The translations under genes were made by a program, and so were the position numbers. Positions 9,064-18,127 of a stretch of DNA of 64,000 nt are shown here, in pieces. The first letter of the stretch is position 1. The number at the start of each line of letters is the position of its first letter. Source of the DNA: Gluconacetobacter liquefaciens (GTDB taxonomy: Bacteria; Pseudomonadota; Alphaproteobacteria; Acetobacterales; Acetobacteraceae); the NCBI RefSeq assembly GCF_003350405.1, contig NZ_QQAW01000005.1, positions 1 to 64,000 on the forward strand. The letters run 5' to 3'. Under the pieces are notes generated by a model. It did no database searches and was not told where the DNA came from. It worked only from the letters and a program-made list of their open reading frames with translations.

Positions 9064-10323
9064 TCAGGAATTGACCGTCAGCGCGCCTGTCGGCAGTCGA
9101 GGTGATGTTCTCGCGCGCGGCTTGGGGGCGAAGGCGCGGAACATCGGGCCGGTCAGCGTGGTCGAAATCACCGCCAGCACCACCAGCGAGGCAAAGGCGA
9201 ATTCGGAAAGCATGCCCTGCTGGTGCAGGATGGTCGCGGCGACGATTTCCATCAGGCCCTTGCATTGCAGCAGGGCGCCGACGCTGAGTGTCTGCCGGCG
9301 CGTCAGGCCCGCCGCCGGGGGGCAGATATAGATGGCGGCGATCTTGGTCACGATCGAGATGGCCACGAGTGCCAGCGATGCCAGGATGGACGGCCAGGTG
9401 AGGGCGTCGCCGTCGATATGCAGGCCGCTATGGCCGAAGAACATCGGCGCCAGCCAGATCAGGGCGAAGGTGCCGGCCCATTCGACCGGGAGGCGGCGCA
9501 CCCAGCTTGGCGGCATGATCGCGCCCGCGAAATAGGCCCCGATCAGTTCGTGCAGCCCCAGTTGCTTGCTGGCCCAGGAGCCGGCCGCGAGATAGATCGG
9601 CACCGCAGTCCAGATCACCCAGGCGGGCGGGTTCCTGAAATGGCGGGAGGCCCAGTTTCCGGCTCCTGCCAGGCCGACGAGCAGCCCGACCGCGACGAAT
9701 TCCAGGATGGTCCAGCCATGGAGGGCCGCGCTGCCCCTGGCGGCGAACTGAAGGGCCGCAAGGCCGATCCAGAGGGCCGCGTCATCCACTACGGCAAGCT
9801 TGAGTGCCAGCTGACCCAGCGGGCGCTGGGCGGGTTCGAGTTCGCGCACCACGCCGATGAGGACCGGCAGTGCGCTGACGGCCATGCAGAGCCCGATGGA
9901 CGCCGCGGCGATCCAGGACGCGGCATGCGGGGCGTGCCAGCCCGGCATGGGCAGGAAGAATTCATACGCCAGAAAGGAGCCGATCAGGAACGGACCGCCC
10001 AGCGCGATCAGCGCGCTGGTGAGCAGGCGGCCAAGGGGTTGCGGCGGCAGCCGGTGTGCCGCGCCTTCTTCCTCGCCGGGGTGCTGCCACATCTCCAGCC
10101 CGGCGGTGAAGGCCAGGATCAGCACGGCGACCCAGCCGATATTGTCGCCGTAAAGAGAGGGGAGGCCCAGCTTGCCGACGGGGACGTGCCAGACCGCCAG
10201 CAGGATGCCGATGAGGATGGGCAGGACCGCGATGGGGAGGGCCCGTTGCGTCAGGCGCCACAGCAGCCAGGGCAGCAGCACGAAGATCGCGGCGTCGCCT
10301 GTCAGCGCCATCATATTGTGCAT
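9064..10323 (-). CDS. CPA2-type cation:proton antiporter
   Basis: Encodes 419 residues, nearly all hydrophobic helices with short polar loops, about 12 membrane segments. Family hallmarks are an early AFTAGLEM helix, a helix with LAVVDDAALW (the paired acidic residues expected to carry the ions), and a late polar helix with LLQCKGLMEIV. It belongs to the monovalent cation:proton antiporter-2 (KefB/NhaS3-like) group and should exchange Na+ or K+ for protons across the inner membrane. No C-terminal TrkA domain is present. It converges on the second pirin gene. Confidence 0.85.
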   Translation of the reverse strand: MHNMMALTGDAAIFVLLPWLLWRLTQRALPIAVLPILIGILLAVWHVPVGKLGLPSLYGDNIGWVAVLILAFTAGLEMWQHPGEEEGAAHRLPPQPLGRLLTSALIALGGPFLIGSFLAYEFFLPMPGWHAPHAASWIAAASIGLCMAVSALPVLIGVVRELEPAQRPLGQLALKLAVVDDAALWIGLAALQFAARGSAALHGWTILEFVAVGLLVGLAGAGNWASRHFRNPPAWVIWTAVPIYLAAGSWASKQLGLHELIGAYFAGAIMPPSWVRRLPVEWAGTFALIWLAPMFFGHSGLHIDGDALTWPSILASLALVAISIVTKIAAIYICPPAAGLTRRQTLSVGALLQCKGLMEIVAATILHQQGMLSEFAFASLVVLAVISTTLTGPMFRAFAPKPRARTSPRLPTGALTVNS

Positions 10324-10759
10324 CGCTCACCCTCCTCTGGAATCATTTGATGGGCATCCTAACGGAATGAAAGTCATTTATGCAAATTTCGCATATCAAG
10401 ATGAAAGATGTTTCATGCAGGACCATGCGCAAGGGGTGGACAATAATGTGTGATATTCGTGCGATGCGTCGCTGTGTCTGTAAATCACATTGCCGCAAGA
10501 CGCCGTGATTCTATGTGATTTCATCTTTCGACATTCTCGCCGTTGCCACGGTGGGAGGGGTTGCAGGCCGGTGGGTTCCATGAACGGAGGCACAGGCGCC
10601 GGGAAGTTCCAGCATGTTCATCATCTGGATCGTGGCGGAGGTGGGGCGCTATCGGCTGGCGTCCCCCCCCGAGGGTCTGACGCGATGTGGGCGGACGCAG
10701 TCTGCGGCAGGGCGGGGATTGGTGCGCGCGTCGGTGCGAAACATGCTATGTCGCGCGCC
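10324..10759. other. Intergenic region with AT-rich palindrome
   Basis: This roughly 430-base gap lies between the antiporter start and arfB. The first half is distinctly AT-rich compared with the rest of the window. It contains the near-palindrome ATGCAAATTTCGCAT (10380-10394, six of seven pairs match), about 57 bases upstream of the antiporter start, a plausible operator. A 28-codon reading frame from 10364 has no ribosome site and is not called. Nothing else is seen. Confidence 0.35.
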
Positions 10760-11182
10760 ATGGCAATCCCGATCCTTCCCGGGCTGTCGCTGGCCGAGAC
10801 CGAGCTGGAGGTCAGCTACATCCTTGCATCCGGCCCTGGCGGGCAGAACGTCAACAAGGTAGCCACGGCGGCGCAGTTGCGGTTTGACGCCGCGCGCTCG
10901 CCCTCGCTGCCCGAACGGGTGCGGGCCCGACTGCTGGAGGTTGCGGGCAGTCGTGCCACGCGGGATGGGGTGATCGTGATCACGGCCCGGCGGTTTCGCA
11001 CGCAGGTGCGCAATCGCGAGGATGCCATCGAACGACTGGCCGAGCTGATTCGCGAGGCCGCGCATCGCCCCGCCTTTCGCGTGGCCACGCGGCCTGGTCG
11101 GGCCGCGCGCCAGCGCCGGCTGGATGGCAAGGCCCATCGGGCGGGTATCAAGCGGGGGCGTTCGGTGCGGTTGGATGATTAG
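10760..11182 (+). CDS. arfB: Alternative ribosome-rescue factor ArfB
   Basis: Encodes 140 residues, the length of E. coli ArfB (YaeJ). The GGQ peptidyl-tRNA hydrolysis motif sits in SGPGGQNVNK, and the C-terminus is a basic tail (RPGRAARQRRLDGKAHRAGI) that in this family threads into the empty mRNA channel. It releases nascent chains from ribosomes stalled without a stop codon. ATG codons at 10748 and 10760 are both possible; the second gives the family length. It is followed at 50 bases by rarA on the same strand. Confidence 0.93.
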   Translation: MAIPILPGLSLAETELEVSYILASGPGGQNVNKVATAAQLRFDAARSPSLPERVRARLLEVAGSRATRDGVIVITARRFRTQVRNREDAIERLAELIREAAHRPAFRVATRPGRAARQRRLDGKAHRAGIKRGRSVRLDD

Positions 11183-11231
11183 GCGTGGCGCGCCCACGGT
11201 GTTCCGGGCAATTCGGCCTCGGGGGTGAGCG

Positions 11232-12536
11232 ATGAGCGATCTTTTTGACAGTGGGGCGCCGCTGGGGCGGACGCCGTTGGCCGCGCAGTTGCGCCCGGCG
11301 ACGCTGGATGACGTGATCGGGCAGTCGGCGGCGATCGCGCCGGGGTCCATCCTGCGCCGGCGGATTGCCGGCGGGGCGCTGGGCAGCGTCATCCTTTACG
11401 GATCGCCGGGCGTGGGTAAGACCTCGATCGCGCGGGCGGTGGGGAACATGCTCGGCAAGCGCTTTCGTCCGCTGCATGCGACGCGCAGCGGTGTTTCGGA
11501 CATCCGCAAGCTGGCGGATGAGGCCCGGATGGTGCCGCTGCTGATCTTCGTCGATGAAGTGCAGCGTTTCACGGCAACCCAGACCGATGACCTGCTGGCG
11601 ATCTGCGAGGAAGGCACGGCCGACTTCATTGGGGCCACCACCGGCAACCCGTATCATGTGCTGACCCCGGCGCTGGTCTCGCGCTCGACGATCCTGAAGC
11701 TGGAGCCGCTGAGTCTTGAAGAGATGGAGCAGGTGGTGCGGCGTGGCATCGGCCATCTGCGCGCCGAGGGCTTGGAGATCGGACTGACGGGGGAGCAGAT
11801 CCGTCGGATCGCCGGCCGTTCGGGGGGCGACGCGCGCCGGGCGCTGACGACGCTGGAGAGCCTGGCGGTGGGGCATGAGGCGCGGGCGGTCATGATCAGC
11901 GATGCCATGCTGGATGAGGCCTATGCGGCGGCGCCGGTCAATCACGACCGGTCGGGCGATGCGCATTATGATGTCGTCTCGGCCTTCGTGAAATCCATGC
12001 GCGGCTCCGACCCGGATGCCACGCTGTACTGGCTGGCGCGCCTGATCCATGGCGGTGAAGACCCACGCTATATCGCACGGCGGATCATGATCCATGCGTC
12101 GGAGGATGTGGGGCTGGCCGACAATACCGCGCTCCAGACCGCTGTGGCGGCGATGCAGGCGGTGGAGAAGATCGGGTATCCCGAGGCGCAGATCGTGCTG
12201 GCGCATGCGGCGCTGCACGTGGCGCGGGCGCCCAAATCGGGCTCGGCGTGCCGGGGGATTTCAACCGCCATGCAGTATGTGGCGAACAATCCGCCTGCTG
12301 CGGTGCCGCTGCATCTGCGCGATGCCCATTACAAGGGAGCGGCATCGCTCGGCCATGTCGGATACCGCTTTCCCCATGACGACCCGCGCGGCTGGGTGGA
12401 GCAGGTTTATGCGCCGATCGCGAAGGGGACGCTTTATCAGAGCGATGCCCGCGATGCGGCGACGTTCGAGAAGCGGGCCGATGAATACTGGCATCGTGTG
12501 ACCGGTGAGGAGCCGCCGCGCAGGGGACGGACCTGA
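11232..12536 (+). CDS. rarA: Replication-associated recombination protein RarA
   Basis: Encodes 434 residues of the MgsA/WRNIP1 AAA+ family. Walker A is GSPGVGKT (residues 57-64) and Walker B is LLIFVDEVQRF. The C-terminal half has the family's oligomerisation and helical region, including LIHGGEDPRYIARRI and the segment ending YRFPHDDP. RarA acts at stalled replication forks with SSB. It lies 50 bases after arfB, and the two may share a transcript. Length and motif order are normal. Confidence 0.95.
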   Translation: MSDLFDSGAPLGRTPLAAQLRPATLDDVIGQSAAIAPGSILRRRIAGGALGSVILYGSPGVGKTSIARAVGNMLGKRFRPLHATRSGVSDIRKLADEARMVPLLIFVDEVQRFTATQTDDLLAICEEGTADFIGATTGNPYHVLTPALVSRSTILKLEPLSLEEMEQVVRRGIGHLRAEGLEIGLTGEQIRRIAGRSGGDARRALTTLESLAVGHEARAVMISDAMLDEAYAAAPVNHDRSGDAHYDVVSAFVKSMRGSDPDATLYWLARLIHGGEDPRYIARRIMIHASEDVGLADNTALQTAVAAMQAVEKIGYPEAQIVLAHAALHVARAPKSGSACRGISTAMQYVANNPPAAVPLHLRDAHYKGAASLGHVGYRFPHDDPRGWVEQVYAPIAKGTLYQSDARDAATFEKRADEYWHRVTGEEPPRRGRT

Positions 12537-12590
12537 TCGGAGACCGTTCGCAACACGGATCGCCGCCGGCGTGTATTTTCTGACAGGATC

Positions 12591-14072
12591 TTACGTTTTC
12601 GGGGGGTGGGCTGTTTTGGCCACGATCTTCGACAGGGCCGCTTCGATGGGCGACCATTTTCCAGCGCGGGATGTTGCGGCGACGTAGCCATCGGGTCGCA
12701 CCAGCCAGGAGCCCTTTCCGTCCGGTGGCGCGCGGAGGTGAGGGTCCAGCAGGGAAGGGTAGCGGCCGATCAGCGTGCGTGCCTCGGTATCGTCTGTAGC
12801 CCATAGGGTGAATCTGGCTGCATCGCGGACCGCGATGGGGAGGTCGGGCATGAAGCGTTGGCCTGGAGACGGGCCGCGCAAGCCTTGGGCGGAGCCAGCG
12901 TTGAGCGGACTGTCGGGATAGGCGATCGCGATTCCGGACAGCCTGTTCACGATGGCGCGCTGCACTTCCGGAAATCCGAGCATCCTGTGCGCGAGAAAGC
13001 CACGCAGACGTTGCGCCAGAGGGTTTCTGAGCAGAACCAGTCGGGTCAGGCGGCCGGACTCGGCAAGGATCTGGCGGGCGACCGGGCTACGTTCGCGACT
13101 GTAGCTGTCGAGCAGGGCGGGATTGGCCTTGCCCTGTTCGACGAGTGCCAGTTTCCAGGCGAGATTGAAGGCATCCTGCATGCCTGTATTCATGCCCTGC
13201 CCACCCGCGGGGCTATGGATGTGCGCGGCATCTCCCGCGAGAAACACCCGGTCTGCGCGATAGTCCCGCACCGTGCGTTCATTGACCCCGAAATGCGACA
13301 GCCAGGCCGGATCGGAGAGGGTGACGCCGCCCGGCCCGCGCCGGTCCATAATGGATTGCACCTGCCCCAGATTGGGCGGCTGCCCTGAAATCGTGCCGAT
13401 ATCGGCGATGATGCGATAACGCCCGGGCGAGATGGGAAAGACCATCAACGCGCCGTCCGGGTGCCAGAAGATCGCCAGTTCGTTCGGTGGAATGGCGAAG
13501 CCGGTGAGATGGACGTCGGCGATGAGAAAGCCGGTCGAGAGGGTATCGCCCTCGAACGCCATCCCGAGGGTTCGGCGGACGAAGGAATGGGCGCCGTCGC
13601 AGCCGATGAGCCAGCTTGCGTCGATTTCCTCGTTCTCTCCGGAAGCATGCCGTACGCGGCAGATGACGCCCTCCGGAGTATCGGTAAAGGCCGTGAGTTC
13701 GGTGCTCCGTTCGACTTTTCCACCTAGGGAGGCGAGGTGTGTTTCCAGCAGGCGTTCGGTTTCCGATTGCGGAATGACCAGCAGCAGGTTGAAGGGTGAG
13801 GCGATCTGATCGAACGCGATGCGGCCGATGCGTCGGCTGCCGGTGTGGATGCCGATGGCGTCTGCTCTGAGGCCGGTGGCCAGAAAGGCGTCGAGGCAGC
13901 CGCTGGCGGCGAGACATTCGAGAGTGCGCGGCCAGACCGCGAGTGCCCTGGATTTGTCGGTACGCCCCTGCGATTGGTCGATGATCCTGACGGGCACATG
14001 ATAGCGTGCGAGTTCGGCGGCCATGGTGAGACCGACAGGGCCGGCACCGACGACGAGAACGGGTTTCGGCAT
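12591..14072 (-). CDS. FAD-dependent aromatic monooxygenase
   Basis: Encodes 493 residues of the PheA/TfdB (FAD_binding_3) class. The N-terminus is the dinucleotide-binding fold VVGAGPVGLTMAAELA; a DG-type motif appears as IGCDGAHSFVRR, and the second FAD motif is FLAGDAAHIHSPAGGQGMN. Such enzymes hydroxylate phenolic or polyketide-type rings using NAD(P)H and O2. The C-terminal thioredoxin-like region is short. It is divergent from the nitrilase gene, and the gap holds a MITE-like repeat. The true substrate is unknown. Confidence 0.88.
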   Translation of the reverse strand: MPKPVLVVGAGPVGLTMAAELARYHVPVRIIDQSQGRTDKSRALAVWPRTLECLAASGCLDAFLATGLRADAIGIHTGSRRIGRIAFDQIASPFNLLLVIPQSETERLLETHLASLGGKVERSTELTAFTDTPEGVICRVRHASGENEEIDASWLIGCDGAHSFVRRTLGMAFEGDTLSTGFLIADVHLTGFAIPPNELAIFWHPDGALMVFPISPGRYRIIADIGTISGQPPNLGQVQSIMDRRGPGGVTLSDPAWLSHFGVNERTVRDYRADRVFLAGDAAHIHSPAGGQGMNTGMQDAFNLAWKLALVEQGKANPALLDSYSRERSPVARQILAESGRLTRLVLLRNPLAQRLRGFLAHRMLGFPEVQRAIVNRLSGIAIAYPDSPLNAGSAQGLRGPSPGQRFMPDLPIAVRDAARFTLWATDDTEARTLIGRYPSLLDPHLRAPPDGKGSWLVRPDGYVAATSRAGKWSPIEAALSKIVAKTAHPPKT

Positions 14073-14106
14073 GGGGCACTTCCTGTGACGGCGCAATGCG
14101 ATCTCA

Positions 14107-14269
14107 GAGCCTGACTGAAAATGCGGTCTGGTGAGCGAGAGCGGCCCGTCAGGGCCGCGTCCGGCGTGTGTGTCCGAGCATCGGAGCGGAGCGGCCTTGA
14201 TGGCCGCCCGCCGCGAAGCGCAGGAAACGTGCGTCGGATCGCCACCAGGGCGCATTTTCGATCAGGCTC
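14107..14269. repeat. MITE-like element with terminal inverted repeats
   Basis: The element starts with GAGCCTGACTGAAAATGCG and ends with the reverse complement of GAGCCTGATCGAAAATGCG. Over the terminal 27 bases the two ends agree at about 23 positions. The 163 bases contain no open frame. They include internal GC-rich inverted segments (GCGGCCC near 14140 and GCGGCC near 14190). It lies in the gap between the monooxygenase and nitrilase genes. No clear target duplication is seen. A diverged half copy occurs at 42794-42840, which shows that the sequence is dispersed. Confidence 0.6.
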
Positions 14270-14389
14270 TCGGGTGAGAGGCCGGAGGTGGCAACGCATT
14301 GGTTAACGTCGGACGTGCGGCTCTGTTTCCGTTTGCTCGATTGTGCAGGAAAGCTCACCGTATCTGGCCGGTACAAAGGGAGACCATGC

Positions 14390-15358
14390 ATGAGCCAGCA
14401 CCGTGTTGCCGTTATCCAGGCAGGGACGAGTCTGTTCGATACGCCCCGCACGCTGGAGCGGATGGAAGCGCATTGCGCGGAGGCCGGGGCGCAAGGTGTT
14501 GAACTGGCGGTCTTTCCCGAAGCCTACATCGGTGGTTATCCCAAGGGACTGACGTTCGGGGCCGTGGTGGGGAGCCGCTTTCCGGCCGGGCGGGACGAGT
14601 ACCTGCGTTACTGGAAGGCGGCCATTACCGTGCCGGGTGTAGAGACTGCACGCATCGGTTCTTTTGCGGCCCGGATGAAGGCGCATCTCGTCGTCGGCGT
14701 GATCGAACGGGATGGGGCGACGCTCTATTGTACCGCCCTTTTCTTCGGGCCGGATGGTGCGCTTCTTGGCAAGCACCGCAAGCTGATGCCCACCGGCAGC
14801 GAACGGCTGATCTGGGGGCAGGGTGACGGGTCCACGATCCCTGTCTTCGAGACGGTTCTGGGGCGGATCGGTGCTGCGATCTGTTGGGAAAATTACATGC
14901 CGGACCTGCGGCAGAGCATGTATGCGAAGAGGATCAGCCTCTGGTGCGCGCCCACGGTGGACGAGCGCGAGATCTGGCAGGCCTCGATGCGGCATATCGC
15001 CTATGAAGGGCGGACGTTCGTGCTGAGTGCATGCCAGTACATGACCCGTGCCGATGCACCGGCGGATTATGACTGCCATCAGGGGAACGATCCGCAAACC
15101 GTGCTGATTCGGGGAGGGAGCGTGATCGTCAATCCATTGGGGGAGATCGTGGCCGGACCTGTTTATGATCGAGAAGCCATCATCGCCGCCGATATCGACA
15201 TGGATGATGTGATCAGGGGAAAATACGATCTGGACGTTGCCGGTCATTATGCCCGCCCTGACGTGTTCGGCCTGAATGTCGACGAGGCAGTGCGTCGGCC
15301 TGTCTATTTTTCCGGGCGGGAAGTGGCGTGTGCGGGGTTGGAAGAGGAAGGGGCGTGA
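14390..15358 (+). CDS. Nitrilase, carbon-nitrogen hydrolase family
   Basis: Encodes 322 residues. The start at 14390 is supported by AAGGGAGA just upstream; a further in-frame ATG at 14288 would read out of the repeat and lacks a site. The catalytic triad is visible: Glu44 in FPEAYIG, Lys131 in KHRKLMPT and Cys165 in AAICWENYMPD. The CWENYMP signature is that of true aliphatic/aromatic nitrilases (nitrile to carboxylic acid plus ammonia), rather than amidases. Length fits. Its partner across the divergent gap is a FAD monooxygenase; a joint role is possible but unproved. Confidence 0.93.
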   Translation: MSQHRVAVIQAGTSLFDTPRTLERMEAHCAEAGAQGVELAVFPEAYIGGYPKGLTFGAVVGSRFPAGRDEYLRYWKAAITVPGVETARIGSFAARMKAHLVVGVIERDGATLYCTALFFGPDGALLGKHRKLMPTGSERLIWGQGDGSTIPVFETVLGRIGAAICWENYMPDLRQSMYAKRISLWCAPTVDEREIWQASMRHIAYEGRTFVLSACQYMTRADAPADYDCHQGNDPQTVLIRGGSVIVNPLGEIVAGPVYDREAIIAADIDMDDVIRGKYDLDVAGHYARPDVFGLNVDEAVRRPVYFSGREVACAGLEEEGA

Positions 15359-15369
15359 TCGAGGCGGGT

Positions 15370-15387
15370 GGAGGGTGGTGACCCTCC
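15370..15387 (+). terminator. Hairpin after the nitrilase gene
   Basis: A perfect seven-base stem GGAGGGT / ACCCTCC with a four-base loop lies 11 bases after the nitrilase stop. There is no T-run after it, so it may end transcription weakly or protect the mRNA end. It is followed by an AT-rich block containing TATAAT (15410-15415), which is a likely -10 element for the next gene. Confidence 0.45.
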
Positions 15388-15462
15388 GAAATGCGCCATA
15401 TTGTTATGTTATAATATACGATATAGGCTAGGCCGAACAGAACGGAATGGGCGGCCGCTGTG

Positions 15463-15873
15463 ATGGACGAAAGAGCTGGGGTTTCCGTGTTGTCCGCAGG
15501 TGGCACTGAGGCTGGGATTCTACCGGTTGCAGGCAATGAGCGGACGCTGCGGCATGAGGTGTGGCGGCGATACGATGGGGATGACTGGGAGGCGTTTGAC
15601 GTGCTGCCTCCGGCGATCCGTCAACGGGTCGCCGAACACGCTTACGATGCGTGGTCGGTGAATGTGATGGTTCTCTGGCAACATTACAGACGGCTCTATG
15701 GACGGACGCCGCGTGCGGAACGGGCGTTGATCCGGTATCTCGATTATTGCGAAAGGCTGGAACGGGCGGCTTTCGCCGCGCGATATGCGCAGGCATATGG
15801 CGCGACATTGCCGCATGATGCGGCGGGAGCGACCATCTTGCGCAGGGGGCCGGCCGATGCGTCGATGCGGTGA
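15463..15873 (+). CDS. Unknown protein, 136 residues
   Basis: No family is firmly recognised. The protein is soluble and largely helical: a central segment LPPAIRQRVAEHAYDAWSVN is followed by two amphipathic helices rich in Arg, Tyr and Ala (RAERALIRYLDYCERLERAA). The N-terminal 25 residues are Gly/Ser/Val-rich and probably disordered. The ATG at 15463 is used; a GTG sits directly before it. It has its own AT-rich upstream region. It converges with the prp operon, with a strong hairpin between the two stops. Confidence 0.65.
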   Translation: MDERAGVSVLSAGGTEAGILPVAGNERTLRHEVWRRYDGDDWEAFDVLPPAIRQRVAEHAYDAWSVNVMVLWQHYRRLYGRTPRAERALIRYLDYCERLERAAFAARYAQAYGATLPHDAAGATILRRGPADASMR

Positions 15874-15901
15874 CGGGCTGCGCGCCGTAACGGGCGGCGA
15901 G

Positions 15902-15924
15902 GGAAGGGGATACCATCCCCTTCC
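15902..15924. terminator. Perfect hairpin between convergent genes
   Basis: GGAAGGGGAT and ATCCCCTTCC form a ten-base perfect stem around a three-base loop. It sits between the stop at 15873 and the prpB stop at 15956, so it can serve transcripts from both sides. No T-run follows on either strand. A closely related palindrome (AAGGGGAC / GTCCCCTT) is found between prpD and prpC, so this may be a member of a repeated palindrome family. Confidence 0.5.
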
Positions 15925-15955
15925 GGTGTGTCGCGGGATTTGACGATCGGGTTCT

Positions 15956-16876
15956 TTACGCCGGCTCGCCGACCTTGGGCAGAACCGTTTCCACAATTGA
16001 CTGATCCAGTGCCTCGTATTCGTGATAGCGCAGGGTTCGGTAGAGGGCTTCGCGGGTTTGCATATGGGGCAGCATGGCCTCGGTGCTGCCGTCGCGGCGT
16101 AGGGTGGTGTAGAGGTCTTCCTGCGCCTTGTTGGCCACGCGTAGCGAACTGACGGGCCAGATGATCATGCTGTAGCCCATTTCCTCGAATTCGCTTGCGG
16201 TGAAGAAGGGCGTGCGGCCGAATTCGGTCATGTTGGCCAGCAGCTTGACGCCGGGCATGCGGCGGGCGAATTCGCGGAACATCTCGGCAGTGGTGAGGGC
16301 CTCGGGGAAAATCGCGTCGGCGCCGGCTTCGATGTAGAGTTTGGCGCGCGCGACGGCGCCGTCGATCCCTTCGCTAGCCGCTGCGTCGGTGCGGGCGATG
16401 ACGACCAGATCGCGCGCGGCCTTGCGGGCAGCGCCGACTTTCATGGCCATGTCGTGCGGAGTGGCGAGCTTCTTGTTGTTCAGATGGCCACATTTCTTGG
16501 GCAGGATCTGGTCTTCCAGATGCACGGCGCCGGCGCCGGCATCCTCGAAGGTGCGGACCATGTTCATGACGTTGAGCACCTCGCCATAGCCGGTGTCGCC
16601 ATCGACCAGCAGGGGCAGGCCGGTGGCGTTGACGATCTGGCGGATGAAGAACGTCACCTGGTCGATGGTGATGATGCCCAGATCGGGCAGGCCCATGCTG
16701 GCCGTCATGGCCGCGCCCGAGAGATAGAGCGCGCTGAAGCCGGCGTCCTTGGCCTGGAGCGCGGCCTGTCCGTTATGGGCGCCGGGCAGTTGCAGGATGC
16801 CGGGCGCATCGAGCAGGGCGCGGAAGCGCCGGCCTGCCGTTTCGCCATCGGTGGCGCCGCCTGTCAGGTAAATCAT
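15956..16876 (-). CDS. prpB: 2-Methylisocitrate lyase
   Basis: Encodes 306 residues of the isocitrate lyase/PEP mutase superfamily. The catalytic cysteine is Cys129 in the signature KKCGH, and DGDTGYG supplies metal-binding Asp. It splits 2-methylisocitrate into pyruvate and succinate, the last step of the methylcitrate cycle. It is the third gene of the prpD-prpC-prpB operon; its ATG overlaps the prpC stop by four bases (ATGA), implying translational coupling. The length is normal for PrpB. Confidence 0.95.
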   Translation of the reverse strand: MIYLTGGATDGETAGRRFRALLDAPGILQLPGAHNGQAALQAKDAGFSALYLSGAAMTASMGLPDLGIITIDQVTFFIRQIVNATGLPLLVDGDTGYGEVLNVMNMVRTFEDAGAGAVHLEDQILPKKCGHLNNKKLATPHDMAMKVGAARKAARDLVVIARTDAAASEGIDGAVARAKLYIEAGADAIFPEALTTAEMFREFARRMPGVKLLANMTEFGRTPFFTASEFEEMGYSMIIWPVSSLRVANKAQEDLYTTLRRDGSTEAMLPHMQTREALYRTLRYHEYEALDQSIVETVLPKVGEPA

Positions 16877-18033
16877 GCTGCCTTCTCCATGCCGCCGCGC
16901 TGGTGCAGGGGGGTGAAGGGCCGCTTGTCGGGCCCGATATAGTCCGCCGAGGGGCGGATGATCTTGCCGTTCTCGCGCTGTTCGATGACGTGGGCGCTCC
17001 AGCCGGTCAGGCGCGCGATGACGAAGATCGGCGTGAACATGGCGGTGGGGATGCGCATCATGTTGTAGGAAACGGCGCTGAACCAGTCGAGATTGGCGAA
17101 CATGTTCCGTCGCTCGGCCATCACGCGCTCTACCCGTTCGGCGACATTGTAGAGGCGCATGGCGCCGCTGCGGGCCGAGAGGCGTTCCGCCCATTGCTTG
17201 ATCACGGCGTTGCGCGGATCGGCGATGGTGTAGACCGGATGGCCGAAGCCGATTACGACCTCGCGGTTTTCCAGCCGGCGCAGGATATCGGCCTGGGCTT
17301 CGTCGGGTGTCTGGTACCGCTGCTGGATTTCCAGCGCCACCTCGTTGGCGCCGCCGTGGCGGGAACCGCGCAGCGCGCCGATGCCGGCGGTGACGGCGGA
17401 ATACATGTCCGACCCCGTGCCGGCCACCACGCGGCAGGCGAAGGTCGAGGCGTTGAATTCATGCTCCGCGTACAGGATCAGCGAGGCGTGCATGGCACTG
17501 ACCCACTCGGCCGGGGGGGCGTGGCCGTGCAGCATGTGCAGGAAATGGCCGCCGATGGTCTCGTCGTCGGTCTCGACGTCGATGCGTTTGCCGTTGGTCG
17601 AGAAATGATACCAGTACAGCAGCACCGAACCCATCGAGGCGAGCAGCCGGTCCGCGATTTCGCGCGCACCGACCGGGTTCATGTCGCGTCGTTCGGGCAG
17701 GATGCAGCCCAGGGCGGACACGCCGGTGCGCATGACGTCCATCGGGTGGGCGGCGGCCGGAATGTCCTCCAGCAGGCGGCGCAGGCGGACGGGCAGGCCG
17801 CGCATGGCGCGCAGGCGCTCCTTGTATTCCGCCAGTTCGGCGGCGTCGGGCAGGTGACCGTGAATCAGCAGGTGGGCGACTTCTTCGAACTCACAGGATT
17901 CCGCGAGGTCCTTGATGTCGTAGCCGCGATAATGCAGATCGTTGCCGGCATGGCCGACGGAGCTGAGTGCCGTTTCGCCGGCGGTGATGCCGGAGAGGGC
18001 GACCGATTTCTTGGGCTTGGACGCTTGGGTCAT
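16873..18033 (-). CDS. prpC: 2-Methylcitrate synthase
   Basis: Encodes 386 residues, the short citrate-synthase form typical of PrpC. Motifs include [18 protein letters not shown] near the N-terminus, GSRHGGANE, and the [13 protein letters not shown] segment with an active-site His. It condenses propionyl-CoA with oxaloacetate. Context (prpD before it, prpB after it) favours methylcitrate rather than citrate synthase. The start at 18033 is preceded on its strand by AAAAAGGAGA, a strong ribosome site, so prpC can be translated on its own despite the 94-base gap from prpD. Confidence 0.93.
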   Translation of the reverse strand: MTQASKPKKSVALSGITAGETALSSVGHAGNDLHYRGYDIKDLAESCEFEEVAHLLIHGHLPDAAELAEYKERLRAMRGLPVRLRRLLEDIPAAAHPMDVMRTGVSALGCILPERRDMNPVGAREIADRLLASMGSVLLYWYHFSTNGKRIDVETDDETIGGHFLHMLHGHAPPAEWVSAMHASLILYAEHEFNASTFACRVVAGTGSDMYSAVTAGIGALRGSRHGGANEVALEIQQRYQTPDEAQADILRRLENREVVIGFGHPVYTIADPRNAVIKQWAERLSARSGAMRLYNVAERVERVMAERRNMFANLDWFSAVSYNMMRIPTAMFTPIFVIARLTGWSAHVIEQRENGKIIRPSADYIGPDKRPFTPLHQRGGMEKAA

Positions 18034-18059
18034 GTCACGTCTCCTTTTTGTGCCTTTTC

Positions 18060-18102
18060 GCAGGGCGCTGCCCTGCACCCGGAAGGGGACAGTCGTCCCC
18101 TT
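18060..18102 (-). promoter_or_regulatory. Twin hairpins in the prpD-prpC gap
   Basis: Two perfect palindromes sit side by side in the intergenic RNA: AAGGGGAC / GTCCCCTT (18083-18102) and GCAGGGC / GCCCTGC (18060-18076). They lie directly upstream of the prpC ribosome site. They may terminate, stall or protect the mRNA between prpD and prpC and so set different levels of the two proteins. Alternatively they are a REP-type palindromic repeat. There is no T-run adjacent. Confidence 0.5.
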
Positions 18103-18127
18103 CACCCCTGATCGTTGAGGGGGTGGG

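Noticed and set aside
10364-10450. 28-codon frame in the AT-rich gap upstream of arfB
   Set aside because: No ribosome site and no sign of conservation; left as intergenic.
15397-15427. AT-rich imperfect dyad before the unknown gene at 15463
   Set aside because: Only the outer ATATT/AATAT arms match; it is better explained as a promoter with TATAAT than as a specific operator.
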